Positions 24,759-33,947 of a stretch of DNA of 64,000 bases are shown in pieces. Origin of the DNA: Chitinophaga terrae (ex Kim and Jung 2007) (lineage in GTDB: Bacteria; Bacteroidota; Bacteroidia; Chitinophagales; Chitinophagaceae); assembly GCF_900107795.1 (NCBI RefSeq), contig NZ_FNRL01000026.1:1-64000 (forward strand), written 5' to 3'. Below the pieces are notes generated by a model. The model was not told the origin of the DNA and searched no databases. It worked only from the letters and a program-made list of their open reading frames with translations. Positions within the stretch are counted from its first letter, which is position 1. Each line of letters begins with the position of its first letter. The translations under genes and the position numbers were made by a program.

Positions 24759-27310
24759 AAAAAAAGTTACTCAAAACCATTTCTTTATTGCTGGTATCGA
24801 GTCCCCTATGGGCGCAGGACAGTAAGCGGATAACCGATACCACCACACAGTTGGGCGAAATCCAGATCGTTGGCTCGCGAAGCGTCAACAGGACTAAATT
24901 GAATTCGCCGGTGCCAGTGGATATCATTGACCTGAAAGCCATCCAGGAATCAGCGCCCCAGACGAGCATTACGCAGATCCTGCAATACATCTCGCCTTCT
25001 TTTCACTCTGTGAATGGCAGTAATGCAGGTGATGCCGCATCGGCGCTGAACCTGGTGCAGCTTAAAGGCCTGGGAGTAGATCAGCTGCTTGTGCTGGTAA
25101 ACGGCAAACGCCGGCACAAAAGCTCTAACGTAAACTGGGGAGGATTAGGCAATGGCGCTACAGGATATGATCTTAATTCCATCCCCACTTCTGCTATTGA
25201 AAGGATAGAAATACTAAGAGATGGCGCAGCCGCACAATATGGCTCCGACGCCATCGCCGGCGTTATCAATATCGTGCTGAAGAAGCAGACGGAGAATATT
25301 ATTGCCAGCACCACCGGAAGCGTCAGGCGGCGGGGCGACGGAGCCGCTACCCGTACCGGTATCAATTACGGGGTTAAGATCGGCGACCGCGGGGGCTACC
25401 TGAACGCCAGCGTCGAATTTGCCACGCAGGCTGTTAGCCTGCAGCCCGGGCGTGATGATGCGGGTTTATATAACGGTCCTATCTACGGAGGCGGAGCCAA
25501 TACCAGGGGGTATGATAATATTTACACGAAGGAAATTGATGAAGCTATTTTAAAGAGCCGGGGCATAGACAGGCATTATTTTGATCAACGCGGCGGGGGT
25601 AGCAACAAAGCAAAAGATGCGCTGTTGTTTTTTAATACAGCCATTCCCGTTGGCGAGCATGCGGAAGTATATGCATTTGGAGGCATCAGTCGCCGCGCCA
25701 GCCAGTTCACCGCCGTATACCGCCTCCCCGGCTGGACAGAGCGCAACAATACTACGCTTTATCCCGATGGTTTCCTGCCGGCAATGGACAACAGCATCAC
25801 TGATAAATCGCTGGCTGTGGGTTTAAAAACCACGGTGAACAACTGGAAGATCGATGTATCCAATGTATATGGAAGAAATGATTTCGGCAACGTGATCTCC
25901 AATTCGCTTAATGCAAGCCTGGGCCTGAAGAGTCCTACAACTTTCGATGCCGGCAAATACAATGCCTCCCAGAACACGGCCAGCCTGGATATCAGCCGGT
26001 ACTTCGACAAAGCGCTGCATGGCCTGAACGTGGCATTTGGCGCACAATACAGGTCCGAAACCTACCAGATCATTGCCGGCGAAGAAGCATCGTATATCAA
26101 AGCCGACCTGCGACAGGTGTATAATGTAGATACCTCCGTAAACGGCGTGCCATACCTTGGCGACGGAGGACTGATCGCCCTGAACGGCCTTTCGCCCGGT
26201 TCGCAGATCCATGCAGGATTCCGCCCTTCCAACGAAGTGAACGTAAGCAGGGCCATCGTGGCCGCCTATGCCGACCTGGAACTGAATGTAACCTCTCACT
26301 GGCTTATTTCAGGTGCATTAAGAGCAGAAAACTTCTCCGACTTTGGGAATGTAACCACCGGTAAAATTGCCACCCGTTATAGTTTTGCACCCTGGCTCAG
26401 TATCAGGGGCGCCGCCAACACCGGCTTCAGGGCGCCAGATCTTGCGCAGTTCTATTATACCGAAACATCTACCAGCTTCCAGCAGGGACGGGCTATTGAC
26501 CAGGTGACTGCCTCCAATAAAAGTGCCGCCACCAGGGCGCTGGGGATTCCATCGCTCACACCCGAAAGATCTACGGGTTATACAGCTGGTATTACTTCCC
26601 AACCAGCGCAGGGAGTGGAACTCAGCGTAGACGCTTACCAGATCGATATCCGCAACCGGGTTGGCAATACCGGCAACTTCTCTGCTACAGATCAAAACCT
26701 GCCCGCCGATGTAAGAGCTTTGCTCCTGCAAACAGGAACTACCCAGGCGAAGTTCTTCTACAACGCATTCAGCACCCGCACAAGGGGAATAGAATTCACG
26801 GGAAGCTACAGGATACCGTTGCATAAAAAGACCTTGCAGATACTGGCGGGAAGCAACTTTGTAAAAAATGAAGTAACGGCGGTAAATACTCCCAAAGGGC
26901 TGGAGCTATACAGGAACATTATATTCAGCGAAGCTGAAAAAGCCAGGGTAACCACCAACATACCTCAACAAAAGATAACGTTGCAGGCTATACTGAGTTC
27001 AAAGAAAGTATCCGTACTGGCCCGCACCGTGTACTTCGGAAGCGTTACCACTGCAACCGCGCAAAATGCGAACTTTCCCAAACCTGATTACTATTTCCAG
27101 GAGCTGCATCCCATCTGGGTAACAGATGTTTCATTCAGCTACTGGTTCACCAAGGCAGTACAGGCTACTATCGGCGTGAACAACGTATTCAATGTGCTGG
27201 GCGATTATTCCGACCAGGCTATCTCCGGTTTAAGGAATCCCACTGTGGTAGGCATACAGAATGGCAGCGCAGGAATTCAACCATTTGCAAGATTGTTTGC
27301 ACGTTTCTAA
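24755..27310 (+). CDS. TonB-dependent outer membrane receptor
   Basis: An 851-aa receptor with a signal peptide (about 1-21). The plug domain (about 45-175) includes GLGVDQLLVLVNGKRRHKSS and ERIEILRDGAAAQYGSDAIA. The large barrel ends in PFARLFARF. It lacks the carboxypeptidase-like domain of SusC proteins and is therefore of the siderophore/metal/vitamin receptor style. It overlaps the cytochrome peroxidase by 4 bp and is followed 19 bp later by a DUF4397 lipoprotein, forming a three-gene operon. The substrate cannot be read from sequence. Confidence 0.93.
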   Translation: MKKKLLKTISLLLVSSPLWAQDSKRITDTTTQLGEIQIVGSRSVNRTKLNSPVPVDIIDLKAIQESAPQTSITQILQYISPSFHSVNGSNAGDAASALNLVQLKGLGVDQLLVLVNGKRRHKSSNVNWGGLGNGATGYDLNSIPTSAIERIEILRDGAAAQYGSDAIAGVINIVLKKQTENIIASTTGSVRRRGDGAATRTGINYGVKIGDRGGYLNASVEFATQAVSLQPGRDDAGLYNGPIYGGGANTRGYDNIYTKEIDEAILKSRGIDRHYFDQRGGGSNKAKDALLFFNTAIPVGEHAEVYAFGGISRRASQFTAVYRLPGWTERNNTTLYPDGFLPAMDNSITDKSLAVGLKTTVNNWKIDVSNVYGRNDFGNVISNSLNASLGLKSPTTFDAGKYNASQNTASLDISRYFDKALHGLNVAFGAQYRSETYQIIAGEEASYIKADLRQVYNVDTSVNGVPYLGDGGLIALNGLSPGSQIHAGFRPSNEVNVSRAIVAAYADLELNVTSHWLISGALRAENFSDFGNVTTGKIATRYSFAPWLSIRGAANTGFRAPDLAQFYYTETSTSFQQGRAIDQVTASNKSAATRALGIPSLTPERSTGYTAGITSQPAQGVELSVDAYQIDIRNRVGNTGNFSATDQNLPADVRALLLQTGTTQAKFFYNAFSTRTRGIEFTGSYRIPLHKKTLQILAGSNFVKNEVTAVNTPKGLELYRNIIFSEAEKARVTTNIPQQKITLQAILSSKKVSVLARTVYFGSVTTATAQNANFPKPDYYFQELHPIWVTDVSFSYWFTKAVQATIGVNNVFNVLGDYSDQAISGLRNPTVVGIQNGSAGIQPFARLFARF

Positions 27311-27329
27311 CTCTTAAAAATGCAGGAAA

Positions 27330-28094
27330 ATGAAAAAGACTTTTATACTTATCGGCAGCCTGATCAGCTTATTTGCCTGCAGGAAAGCCGATTACCTGGA
27401 TGTTAATGCGGGCGATCGCCCGCCTCTTACGGCCAATATCCGTTTTGTAAATGCCAGGACATCGGCCGCCGGTATACAATTCTGGACCTTTACCCAACAG
27501 GTTACAACTACCGCTTTAACTCCCGGCACTACTTCCGCCTACCTGCCTACCACTTACGGCAATGTGCAGATCAATATCACGGAAGGCAACGGCAGCAGCT
27601 ACCTGGTTTCCCGGCAGTTCGGCAATAGCGCTACCTACAGTGCAACCGGGGGACCTAACGGCCCTATCCCGGGATACTATCATACCGTAATCGCCGCTCC
27701 TACCCGGAACGACAGCAGCAAAGACTCGCTGATCCTTTTTTACGACGACCTTACAGCGCCGCCGGCAGGCAAAGCCAAAATACGTCTTGTACACCTGGCT
27801 TCAGGCATCAGCGCCGTTGCGGCACAGGCGATACAAAGCGGCAGCGAAACCAAACTGTCAGACAGCATACCTTATGGCAGCGCCAGCGGCAGCAATATTT
27901 TCGGGAAAGCATACGACAGCGCTCCTTTTACCCAGGTTAACGCCGGGAAGATCACCATACGGGTAACCAATAAAAGTACGGGAACGCCTATACTGATCAG
28001 CAACCTGCAGGATATAGAACTGGCGGAAGGAAAGATATACACTGTGTTCCTGCTCTCTAACGGCAAGGGCATTATAAGCGCCAATATATTGTAG
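27330..28094 (+). CDS. DUF4397 lipoprotein
   Basis: A 254-aa predicted lipoprotein, lipobox SLFAC with Cys17. Two DUF4397-like beta domains are visible: the first opens ANIRFVNARTSAAGIQFW and the second KIRLVHLASGISAV. Proteins with this domain are surface or periplasmic and mostly uncharacterised. It closes the operon with the di-heme peroxidase and the TonB receptor and may be an accessory ligand binder for that receptor. A strong terminator follows. Confidence 0.85.
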   Translation: MKKTFILIGSLISLFACRKADYLDVNAGDRPPLTANIRFVNARTSAAGIQFWTFTQQVTTTALTPGTTSAYLPTTYGNVQINITEGNGSSYLVSRQFGNSATYSATGGPNGPIPGYYHTVIAAPTRNDSSKDSLILFYDDLTAPPAGKAKIRLVHLASGISAVAAQAIQSGSETKLSDSIPYGSASGSNIFGKAYDSAPFTQVNAGKITIRVTNKSTGTPILISNLQDIELAEGKIYTVFLLSNGKGIISANIL

Positions 28095-28132
28095 TCCAAA
28101 CAACCAATTATACATCACATCAACCAAAATCA

Positions 28133-28159
28133 AAGGCCGGTCAGAGTTTGACCGGCCTT
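28133..28159. terminator. Bidirectional terminator, 11-bp stem
   Basis: AAGGCCGGTCA (28133-28143) and TGACCGGCCTT (28149-28159) form a perfect stem around five bases. It lies between the convergent stops of the DUF4397 gene (28094) and the BtuB-like gene (28180), with T-rich sequence just beyond. Confidence 0.85.
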
Positions 28160-28179
28160 CAGCATTTTAAGTTATTTTT

Positions 28180-30084
28180 TTACAACGCTCCTCTACCCAG
28201 GCGTACTTTGGCGCCTATACTCACCCAGCGCCCCGGCATCACTGCCGCGTTGGATTCGATGTAACTTACATCTGTAAGGTTATTTACATCTGCAAAGAGT
28301 TGGTAACGGGGTTGGGCATACGAAATACGCGCATCGATCAGCGTATAGTCTGTATAGCTTACCCGCATATTATACCTTGCTGTTGCCGCTACCGTGAAGT
28401 GATGCAGGAAAGTGGTGCGTAAATTGGCCGTAAACTGATGGCGCAGGCTTTCTATCACATACCGGGATATTTTGGTAGATAAAGGATCGCCTTTAAAGGT
28501 TGGAGATAAGTAATTGTAGCCTGCATTCAGGGAGATATTATCAAAGGCGGAACCGGGTTTGAACGCCGTATTATACCCTGCTGTGAGTGAAACGCCTTTG
28601 ATATCCGCCCGCTGGAAGTTCTGCGGCTGCCATTTGATAGTGCTCGGATCCGCAATACCAGCGGTATCTTTTACATAATCGATAAAATGGCTGATCTGCC
28701 TGTAGAATGCTGTGGCCGAATAGCTGAAATGGCCGTTGAATTTGCGAAGTCCCGCTTCCATATAGGTAGCTTTCTCGGGTTGCAGTTTATCGTTGCCTAT
28801 AATGTCTTTGCTTACGTAATAAAGGTCGGTGTAGGTCGGTATCCTCTGGGCGGTACTTGCATTTGCAAAGACCTTCAGATCAGGAGTAATGTTGAAGCCA
28901 ACATCGGCGCCGGGGAAGAACTGCCAGCCATAAGCGCTGTTGTAGTTCAGGTAACCGCCAACGGTGAAATTGAATCGCCTGTCCGCTTTGCTTTTGTATT
29001 CGCCCGACAGGCCGAAATTTGTTCTGTCGTGGTTGCCGAGGTTAGAACTTTTGATATGCTCATACCGGGCCTCCAGGCCTGCGCCGAATGTACCGATCCG
29101 GGTATCGAAAGTATTGTTCAGTTCCGCATCAAAGATGTGGGTATCGTGCAGGTTGCGGAATTTATCCGGTTTGATATAAACGTAATCATCTTTCGTGTAG
29201 CGGTAACTGATACGGGGCGCCAGGACCCATGACCGGTTGATCCTGGAAGTGTTGCTCACCGCAGCCAACGCGGTTCTCACTGTTTCCATGGATTCCTTGT
29301 CGCCCGGTGCGGCGTAAAAACCGTTGGCGCCATAGGTATTATACACGTAACCAGCCATAACATTGAACTGGTGCAGGGTGTCGTTGTTGAAAGCGCCCTG
29401 GTAAAACGCCCTGTAATTGTCATACGCTGTATTGTACCTATACCCGTTGCCCTGGTTGCGGTTTACAGAAACCGTTTGGCTATTGCCCCCATTGACAAGG
29501 GAACCGCTTCCATTAACGGAATAAGAACAATACAGGCGATCGTTCTCATTTTGTTTGAAACTGCTTCCCAGGCTTCCTCCGATCGTGGCGCCCGACTCTG
29601 TAGCTTTACGGGTAACGATGTTAATAGCGCCATTCAGTGCATTAATACCATATATCCTGGCTGCCGCTCCCCTGATCACTTCAATATGGTCAATATCCGA
29701 CAACGAGATGGGCAGGTTCATAATATTATGACCCGTTTGCGGATCTGTGATCTTAACGCCATTTAACAGGATGAGCGTCTGATCAAAAGTTCCGCCGTCG
29801 ATGCCAATATCTGTCTGCACGCCTTCCGGGCCCCGTTGACGCACATCCAGTCCCGGCACATATGCCAGCGCCTCGCTAAGCGAGGATACAGGCATTTCAC
29901 TGATCTGTTTGCGGGTAATTATGGTAATATTCCTGTTAAGCTCCTTAACGGGTCCGGAAAACCTGTTCTCCTGGACAATTATTTCATCCAGTTGCCTGGT
30001 CATCGCGGTATCCCGCTGCTGTGCGGCAGCCGTACCGCATATACCCAACAGTATGGGAATCAACGCTTTTCTGGTTACACTCAT
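28180..30084 (-). CDS. BtuB-like TonB-dependent receptor
   Basis: Outer-membrane receptor of the vitamin/metal type. I start it at the ATG at 30084 (634 aa), directly before the signal peptide MSVTRKALIPILLG; a longer frame begins at 30126 but would run through the promoter. A TonB-box-like region (LDEIIVQENRFSG) and plug (ITRKQISEMPVSSLSEALA, VIRGAAARIYGINALNGAIN) precede a 22-strand-type barrel ending RWVSIGAKVRLG. It resembles BtuB by general plan only. No cobalamin riboswitch is seen upstream; instead a 178-bp nested inverted repeat lies there. Confidence 0.85.
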   Translation of the reverse strand: MSVTRKALIPILLGICGTAAAQQRDTAMTRQLDEIIVQENRFSGPVKELNRNITIITRKQISEMPVSSLSEALAYVPGLDVRQRGPEGVQTDIGIDGGTFDQTLILLNGVKITDPQTGHNIMNLPISLSDIDHIEVIRGAAARIYGINALNGAINIVTRKATESGATIGGSLGSSFKQNENDRLYCSYSVNGSGSLVNGGNSQTVSVNRNQGNGYRYNTAYDNYRAFYQGAFNNDTLHQFNVMAGYVYNTYGANGFYAAPGDKESMETVRTALAAVSNTSRINRSWVLAPRISYRYTKDDYVYIKPDKFRNLHDTHIFDAELNNTFDTRIGTFGAGLEARYEHIKSSNLGNHDRTNFGLSGEYKSKADRRFNFTVGGYLNYNSAYGWQFFPGADVGFNITPDLKVFANASTAQRIPTYTDLYYVSKDIIGNDKLQPEKATYMEAGLRKFNGHFSYSATAFYRQISHFIDYVKDTAGIADPSTIKWQPQNFQRADIKGVSLTAGYNTAFKPGSAFDNISLNAGYNYLSPTFKGDPLSTKISRYVIESLRHQFTANLRTTFLHHFTVAATARYNMRVSYTDYTLIDARISYAQPRYQLFADVNNLTDVSYIESNAAVMPGRWVSIGAKVRLGRGAL

Positions 30085-30109
30085 ACTTCTTAAAGTTGCT
30101 TCGAGCGCG

Positions 30110-30117
30110 CAAAGATA
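30110..30117 (-). promoter_or_regulatory. -7 box of BtuB-like receptor gene
   Basis: On the minus strand TATCTTTG followed by CGCG matches the extended TAnnTTTG box and lies 26 bp before the ATG at 30084. The place of the upstream TTTG is taken by the border of the inverted-repeat element. Confidence 0.5.
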
Positions 30118-30132
30118 AGGTTTCACGCGTAA

Positions 30133-30310
30133 GTTTCACGCAGAGACGCAAAAGGAGCAAAGAGGCAAAGATTTTTGGATCGAAGCGAGTTTTAAGAAAG
30201 CAAAGGAAGTTGATAGTGTGTTATTACATAATCTCAACTTCCTTTGCTTTCTTAATTTCCTTAATAAAAAATCTTTGCCTCTTTGCTCCTTTTGCGTCTC
30301 TGCGTGAAAC
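30133..30310. repeat. 178-bp nested perfect inverted-repeat element
   Basis: The outer arms, 30133-30176 and 30267-30310, are perfect 44-bp complements. Inside them 30192-30213 and 30234-30255 are a second perfect 22-bp pair with a 20-base loop. There is no coding capacity. The outer arm begins GTTTCACGCAGAGACGCAAA, a type of sequence I remember as dispersed in Bacteroidota genomes. It looks like a mobile palindromic unit or MITE-like element, here in the promoter region between the BtuB-like gene and CDGSH. Confidence 0.85.
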
Positions 30311-30326
30311 CTCCCTGTCGAACCAG

Positions 30327-30548
30327 CTATTTTTTGGGAGGGAGTGCGAAGGCTACCGCTTCGTGTTCGAAGTGGCCTTTGTGGGAGCCATCGCAGAAAG
30401 GTTTGTTGGCGCTCATGCCGCAGCGGCAGATACTAACGATCTCGCGACCGCCGAGGTCATATTTATTACCGTTCTTGTCTACAATTTCGAAATCTCCTTC
30501 AACTCTTAAAGAGCCATTACTATTAACTGTGATCTTTGTTGCTGCCAT
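30327..30548 (-). CDS. CDGSH iron-sulfur protein
   Basis: A 73-aa soluble protein with the complete CDGSH-type 2Fe-2S motif: C41-R-C43-G-M-S-A-N-K-P-F-C52-D-G-S-H56. The three Cys and one His ligands are all present. Bacterial members of this size bind a redox-active, labile cluster; their roles in electron transfer or iron-sulfur handling are not settled. It lies 41 bp downstream of the metallo-beta-lactamase/rhodanese gene on the same strand, separated by a candidate promoter, so both sulfur-related genes may respond to similar conditions. Confidence 0.93.
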   Translation of the reverse strand: MAATKITVNSNGSLRVEGDFEIVDKNGNKYDLGGREIVSICRCGMSANKPFCDGSHKGHFEHEAVAFALPPKK

Positions 30549-30570
30549 AATGCTAATATCGTTTAGGCGG

Positions 30571-30578
30571 CAAAAATA
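30571..30578 (-). promoter_or_regulatory. -7 box of CDGSH gene
   Basis: TATTTTTG on the minus strand, followed by CCGCC, fits TAnnTTTG and lies 23 bp before the CDGSH start. It allows separate transcription from the gene at 30590. Confidence 0.4.
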
Positions 30579-30589
30579 GGGAAAAGCGT

Positions 30590-31921
30590 TTAAAAGGTGT
30601 TGACTGCTTCGCTGAGATCATACACCGGTACGCTGTTGCCGATCTTATCGGCGACAATACTGCTGGCGGCAGCGCTCCTGTAGCCGCCGGCGCAGTGAAC
30701 GACCACCGGCTTGTCGAGCGGGATGTCGTTGATCCGTTCGCGGAGCTGGTCTAAAGGGATATTGATAGCGTTGGGAAATATTTTACGGCCGGCGACTTCC
30801 GACGGCATACGGACGTCTACTATTGTATAGTTTTCCGGGTGCTTCCTGAAATCGTCGATCGACATCCGGGGCATCAGCACATCGCCGTCGTTCAGTACTA
30901 TGGCGGCTTCGATGAAGGCTTCGTAACCGATCTTGGATGCTTTGCCTATCACATGTTTCAGGTGAATGTCGTTTCCGCTGATAAGGTAAAACGGTTCTTC
31001 CGGTGATACTATGCTTCCCAGCCAGGTTTCGAACTTGCTGCCATCCTGGAGATTAATGGCATGCGGGAGATGCCCCTGTTTGAATACCTCCTGGGGGCGG
31101 GTGTCTATGATGGTAACTCCTTCTTCCAACTCCCCGGTATTGCCTCTTTTAACCCCTGCCAGGGCTTCGGCCAGGTTGGGGGCTCCTATCCTGTTCAACG
31201 CTACATCGAACGGGAAATATTTGGGAACAAAAGGCTGATCTGCCAGGAGCTTTTCAATAAAAGTTTCGGGCGTCATGGGCTGCACGCTCCAATTGCTGAC
31301 CCTTTCGGCGCCGATTGTGCTGCTATGGGCATCGCTCAGCGACTTGCCGCAAAGGGTGCCTGCGCCATGAGCAGGAAAAACCAGCACATCATCGGGCAGC
31401 ACCATCAGCTTTTCCCGGAGGGAATAATACATCTGCCGGGCCAGTTCTTCTTTTGCAGCCGTGATGTTGCCTGCTCCTTCCCGGAGATCGGGGCGCCCGC
31501 AGTCGCCGATGAACAGGGTATCGCCTGTGAATACGGCGGCATCGTGGCCCCGGTGAACCAATACTACGCTGATACTGTCGGGCGAATGCCCCGGTGTATT
31601 CAGCGCTTTTAAAACGATATCTCCTATCACTATTTCTTCCCCTTCATCAAACCCGGTATAGGGAAAGCTGGCGCCTACCAGCCGTGAACAGTAAACAGCT
31701 ACGCCATGTTTTTTATGTAACTCCAAATGCCCGCTCACAAAATCGGCGTGGGGATGAGTGATGATCACCCCGGCTATTGCCGCGTTCTTTGAATGGGTAA
31801 ATTCCAAATATGGAGTGAGATCTCTTGAAGGATCAACCAACACTACCTGGTTCGTCGCTTTACTGTAGATGGCATATGAATAATGCGCCAGCCCCTTATC
31901 TTCAAATTGTCTTATATCCAT
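30590..31921 (-). CDS. Metallo-beta-lactamase fold hydrolase with two rhodanese domains
   Basis: A 443-aa cytoplasmic protein resembling persulfide-dioxygenase/rhodanese fusions. The N-terminal MBL domain (about 1-230) has H56-P-H58-A-D60 with H65, then the NTPGHSPDSI and FTGDTLFIGDCGRPDL motifs of ETHE1-type enzymes, which oxidise glutathione persulfide. The first rhodanese domain (about 265-345) lacks a catalytic Cys at the expected loop (YLISGNDIHL) and is probably structural. The second (about 355-443) has the active Cys C410 in VVHCAGGYRS. The role would be sulfide or persulfide detoxification. It is followed by the CDGSH gene. Confidence 0.9.
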   Translation of the reverse strand: MDIRQFEDKGLAHYSYAIYSKATNQVVLVDPSRDLTPYLEFTHSKNAAIAGVIITHPHADFVSGHLELHKKHGVAVYCSRLVGASFPYTGFDEGEEIVIGDIVLKALNTPGHSPDSISVVLVHRGHDAAVFTGDTLFIGDCGRPDLREGAGNITAAKEELARQMYYSLREKLMVLPDDVLVFPAHGAGTLCGKSLSDAHSSTIGAERVSNWSVQPMTPETFIEKLLADQPFVPKYFPFDVALNRIGAPNLAEALAGVKRGNTGELEEGVTIIDTRPQEVFKQGHLPHAINLQDGSKFETWLGSIVSPEEPFYLISGNDIHLKHVIGKASKIGYEAFIEAAIVLNDGDVLMPRMSIDDFRKHPENYTIVDVRMPSEVAGRKIFPNAINIPLDQLRERINDIPLDKPVVVHCAGGYRSAAASSIVADKIGNSVPVYDLSEAVNTF

Positions 31922-32138
31922 TTAACTGCTTTTTGAATGAGGATAGCAGGATCTTTTCCCTACCTCTATACTAGCCTATAACGATCCGGCCGGCAAATAG
32001 TTTGATCGGCCCGGCGATATTCCTGCTGTAAATTACGGCTATAACAGATCGCGGCAAAGAGATAATAAGGCAGAACACGGCGGGGCGAGGCTTCACTGGG
32101 GACTGTAAGTTAACCGGCCCCTGCTGCCCGATCACCCG

Positions 32139-32167
32139 AATAAAACGGTTGACCACCCGGTTTTATT
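32139..32167 (-). terminator. Terminator of LytTR operon
   Basis: AATAAAAC (32139-32146) pairs with GTTTTATT (32160-32167), extended by a partly paired GC-rich inner part. It lies 37 bp beyond the stop at 32204 on the minus strand. The rest of the gap 31922-32203 shows no gene; one 61-codon frame in it is not convincing. Confidence 0.6.
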
Positions 32168-32203
32168 ATTCTTCTCATCCGTTGTGAAGGTTATAAACAC
32201 CAG

Positions 32204-32923
32204 TTATTGCTGGCGCCTGATCAGGGTATTGTTCACTATTTTCTCTAATATCTCATCTTTGGAATACTTGCTGACAGGGGCTTGCAAAGCGCCTATGTGC
32301 AGGGTATTGCCTTCAATGGCCGTAATAAACTGCATATTTACAAGGAAAGACTTATGGGGTTGGATAAACATAGAAACAGGCAGGTTTTCCTGCATGTTTT
32401 TTAACGTTACATGGGTAAGCAGTTTCCTGCCGCCCGTATACACTGCTACATAATTACCCAGGGCTTCGACCATCTGTATCTCATTAAAAAACACCTTTTC
32501 CAGTTTCTGGTCTACTTTAATAAAACAATACGAAATGGCTTCATTCTTTTGCTGACTGTTGAAATAATCGTAAGCCTTATTGGCGCTTTTAAGGAAACGA
32601 TCGAAAGATATAGGTTTTAACAAGTAATCCAATACATCAAGCTCATAACCTTCAATAGCGTATTGATCATAGGCCGTTGTAAATATTACTTTAGGCGGGT
32701 TAGGCAAGCCTTTTAAAAAGGCGATACCTGAAACATGCGGCATTTCTATGTCGAGGAACAACAGATCTACCGACTGTTGTTTCAACACGGCATTCAACTG
32801 CAACGCATCTTCACATCTGGCCACTAATTCCAGGAAGGGGATCTTAGCGACATATCCTTCCAATCCTTTTGCGGCAAAGGGTTCATCATCCGTAATGATA
32901 CACCTGATCTTTGGACTATTCAT
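32204..32923 (-). CDS. LytTR-family response regulator
   Basis: A 239-aa regulator with a receiver domain (about 5-120; D58 in LFLDIEMP) and a C-terminal LytTR DNA-binding domain (about 145-239; VEALGNYVAVYTGGRKLLTH and FIQPHKSFLVNM). It overlaps the kinase gene by 8 bp. LytTR regulators in Bacteroidota often act on a few nearby genes; the acyltransferase in the same operon is the obvious candidate. Confidence 0.95.
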   Translation of the reverse strand: MNSPKIRCIITDDEPFAAKGLEGYVAKIPFLELVARCEDALQLNAVLKQQSVDLLFLDIEMPHVSGIAFLKGLPNPPKVIFTTAYDQYAIEGYELDVLDYLLKPISFDRFLKSANKAYDYFNSQQKNEAISYCFIKVDQKLEKVFFNEIQMVEALGNYVAVYTGGRKLLTHVTLKNMQENLPVSMFIQPHKSFLVNMQFITAIEGNTLHIGALQAPVSKYSKDEILEKIVNNTLIRRQQ

Positions 32924-33947
32924 ATGTTAACGCCAGCTTTAGTTCTGCAATATAAAAATCATTATCCCGCTTTGTACGGAAGTTGTATTTGCCAGGATAC
33001 AACAATTCAAGCCGCCTGTTTAAATTCTCTAATCCTATACCCCCATCTCCCTTCGGAGGTTCGGGATGCAGGACACTGTTCTTCACTTCAAAAACAATAT
33101 TATCATCTTCCCTGTATAACCGGATATCAATCATCAGATCTCCACCCACATACTTGAAGGCATTCTCCACTAACGGCAGAAAGAGGAGCGGGTAAACCAT
33201 TTCATTGTCGAGACTTCGATCAAACAATACTTTTAACTGAAGGCGCTCTGCTACCCGGAGCTGCTGCACTTTAATGAAACTTTCCAGGTAGCGGGTCTCC
33301 TGGCCAATGCTGATCTGTTTATGTTGATGGTATAACTGGTAACGCAGTAACTCTGAGAATCTCTCTACTGTTTTCTTGGCTTCCTGCACATTCTCGTCCA
33401 TCTGGAAATAGATCGTATTCAGCGCATTGAAAAGGAAATGAGGATGGTACTGTGCTTTCAGGAATTTCAATTCCGTTTGCAGGTGATCATTGGTAACACG
33501 TTCCAGCTGAACTTTGCTTTCCACATACGCATTGAGGAAACTGACCGAACGGCGCACACCGTAATAGATCAGGGTATAGAACAAGGGAATGATGTTGATA
33601 TCTGCCACGTCATACCATTGCAAACCATCATCTGTAGACGCGGCCATGGTAGTGAGGAACGCATTCTGAACCAGCAGACTGACCACTACTACATAGAACA
33701 GTTCCTTTTTGAATACCTGGAAAGTAAAGCTCTGCCTGTTCTGCTGATCAAAATAGTTCAATACCCTGTTCACCAGCCAAATGAGCACATAGCCTGTCAG
33801 TATGCTGGTAATGATCTCGATGGCATTGATGGCAAAAGGACGGTACCAGAATTTCATCCCCGAGATGCTGTCTGTCAGCAACCGGATAGTAAAATATGCC
33901 AGCAACCCGAATACCAGTGGGAAGATATATTTCCAGAAGAATTTCAT
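32916..33947 (-). CDS. LytS-like sensor histidine kinase
   Basis: I start the protein at the ATG at 33947 (343 aa): it overlaps the upstream acyltransferase gene by 4 bp (ATGA) and begins with a membrane helix. A longer frame begins at 34070 and would overlap much of that gene. Four hydrophobic helices (about residues 5-130) form the membrane sensor. The His_kinase domain carries QYHPHFLFNALN (His168/His170), followed by an ATPase domain with LPLVENAFKYV. It is the partner of the LytTR regulator downstream. Confidence 0.92.
   Translation of the reverse strand: MKFFWKYIFPLVFGLLAYFTIRLLTDSISGMKFWYRPFAINAIEIITSILTGYVLIWLVNRVLNYFDQQNRQSFTFQVFKKELFYVVVVSLLVQNAFLTTMAASTDDGLQWYDVADINIIPLFYTLIYYGVRRSVSFLNAYVESKVQLERVTNDHLQTELKFLKAQYHPHFLFNALNTIYFQMDENVQEAKKTVERFSELLRYQLYHQHKQISIGQETRYLESFIKVQQLRVAERLQLKVLFDRSLDNEMVYPLLFLPLVENAFKYVGGDLMIDIRLYREDDNIVFEVKNSVLHPEPPKGDGGIGLENLNRRLELLYPGKYNFRTKRDNDFYIAELKLALTYE

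Noticed and set aside
30085-30330. Cobalamin riboswitch before the BtuB-like gene
   Set aside because: No B12-box-like sequence or suitable fold was seen; the space is taken by the nested inverted repeat.
30021-30579. Several plus-strand frames across the nested palindrome and CDGSH gene
   Set aside because: They pass through the inverted-repeat element and lie antisense to two well-supported genes.
31971-32156. A 61-codon frame between the MBL-rhodanese and LytTR genes
   Set aside because: It has no recognisable domain, no signal and no good start context, and it overlaps the terminator region of the LytTR operon.
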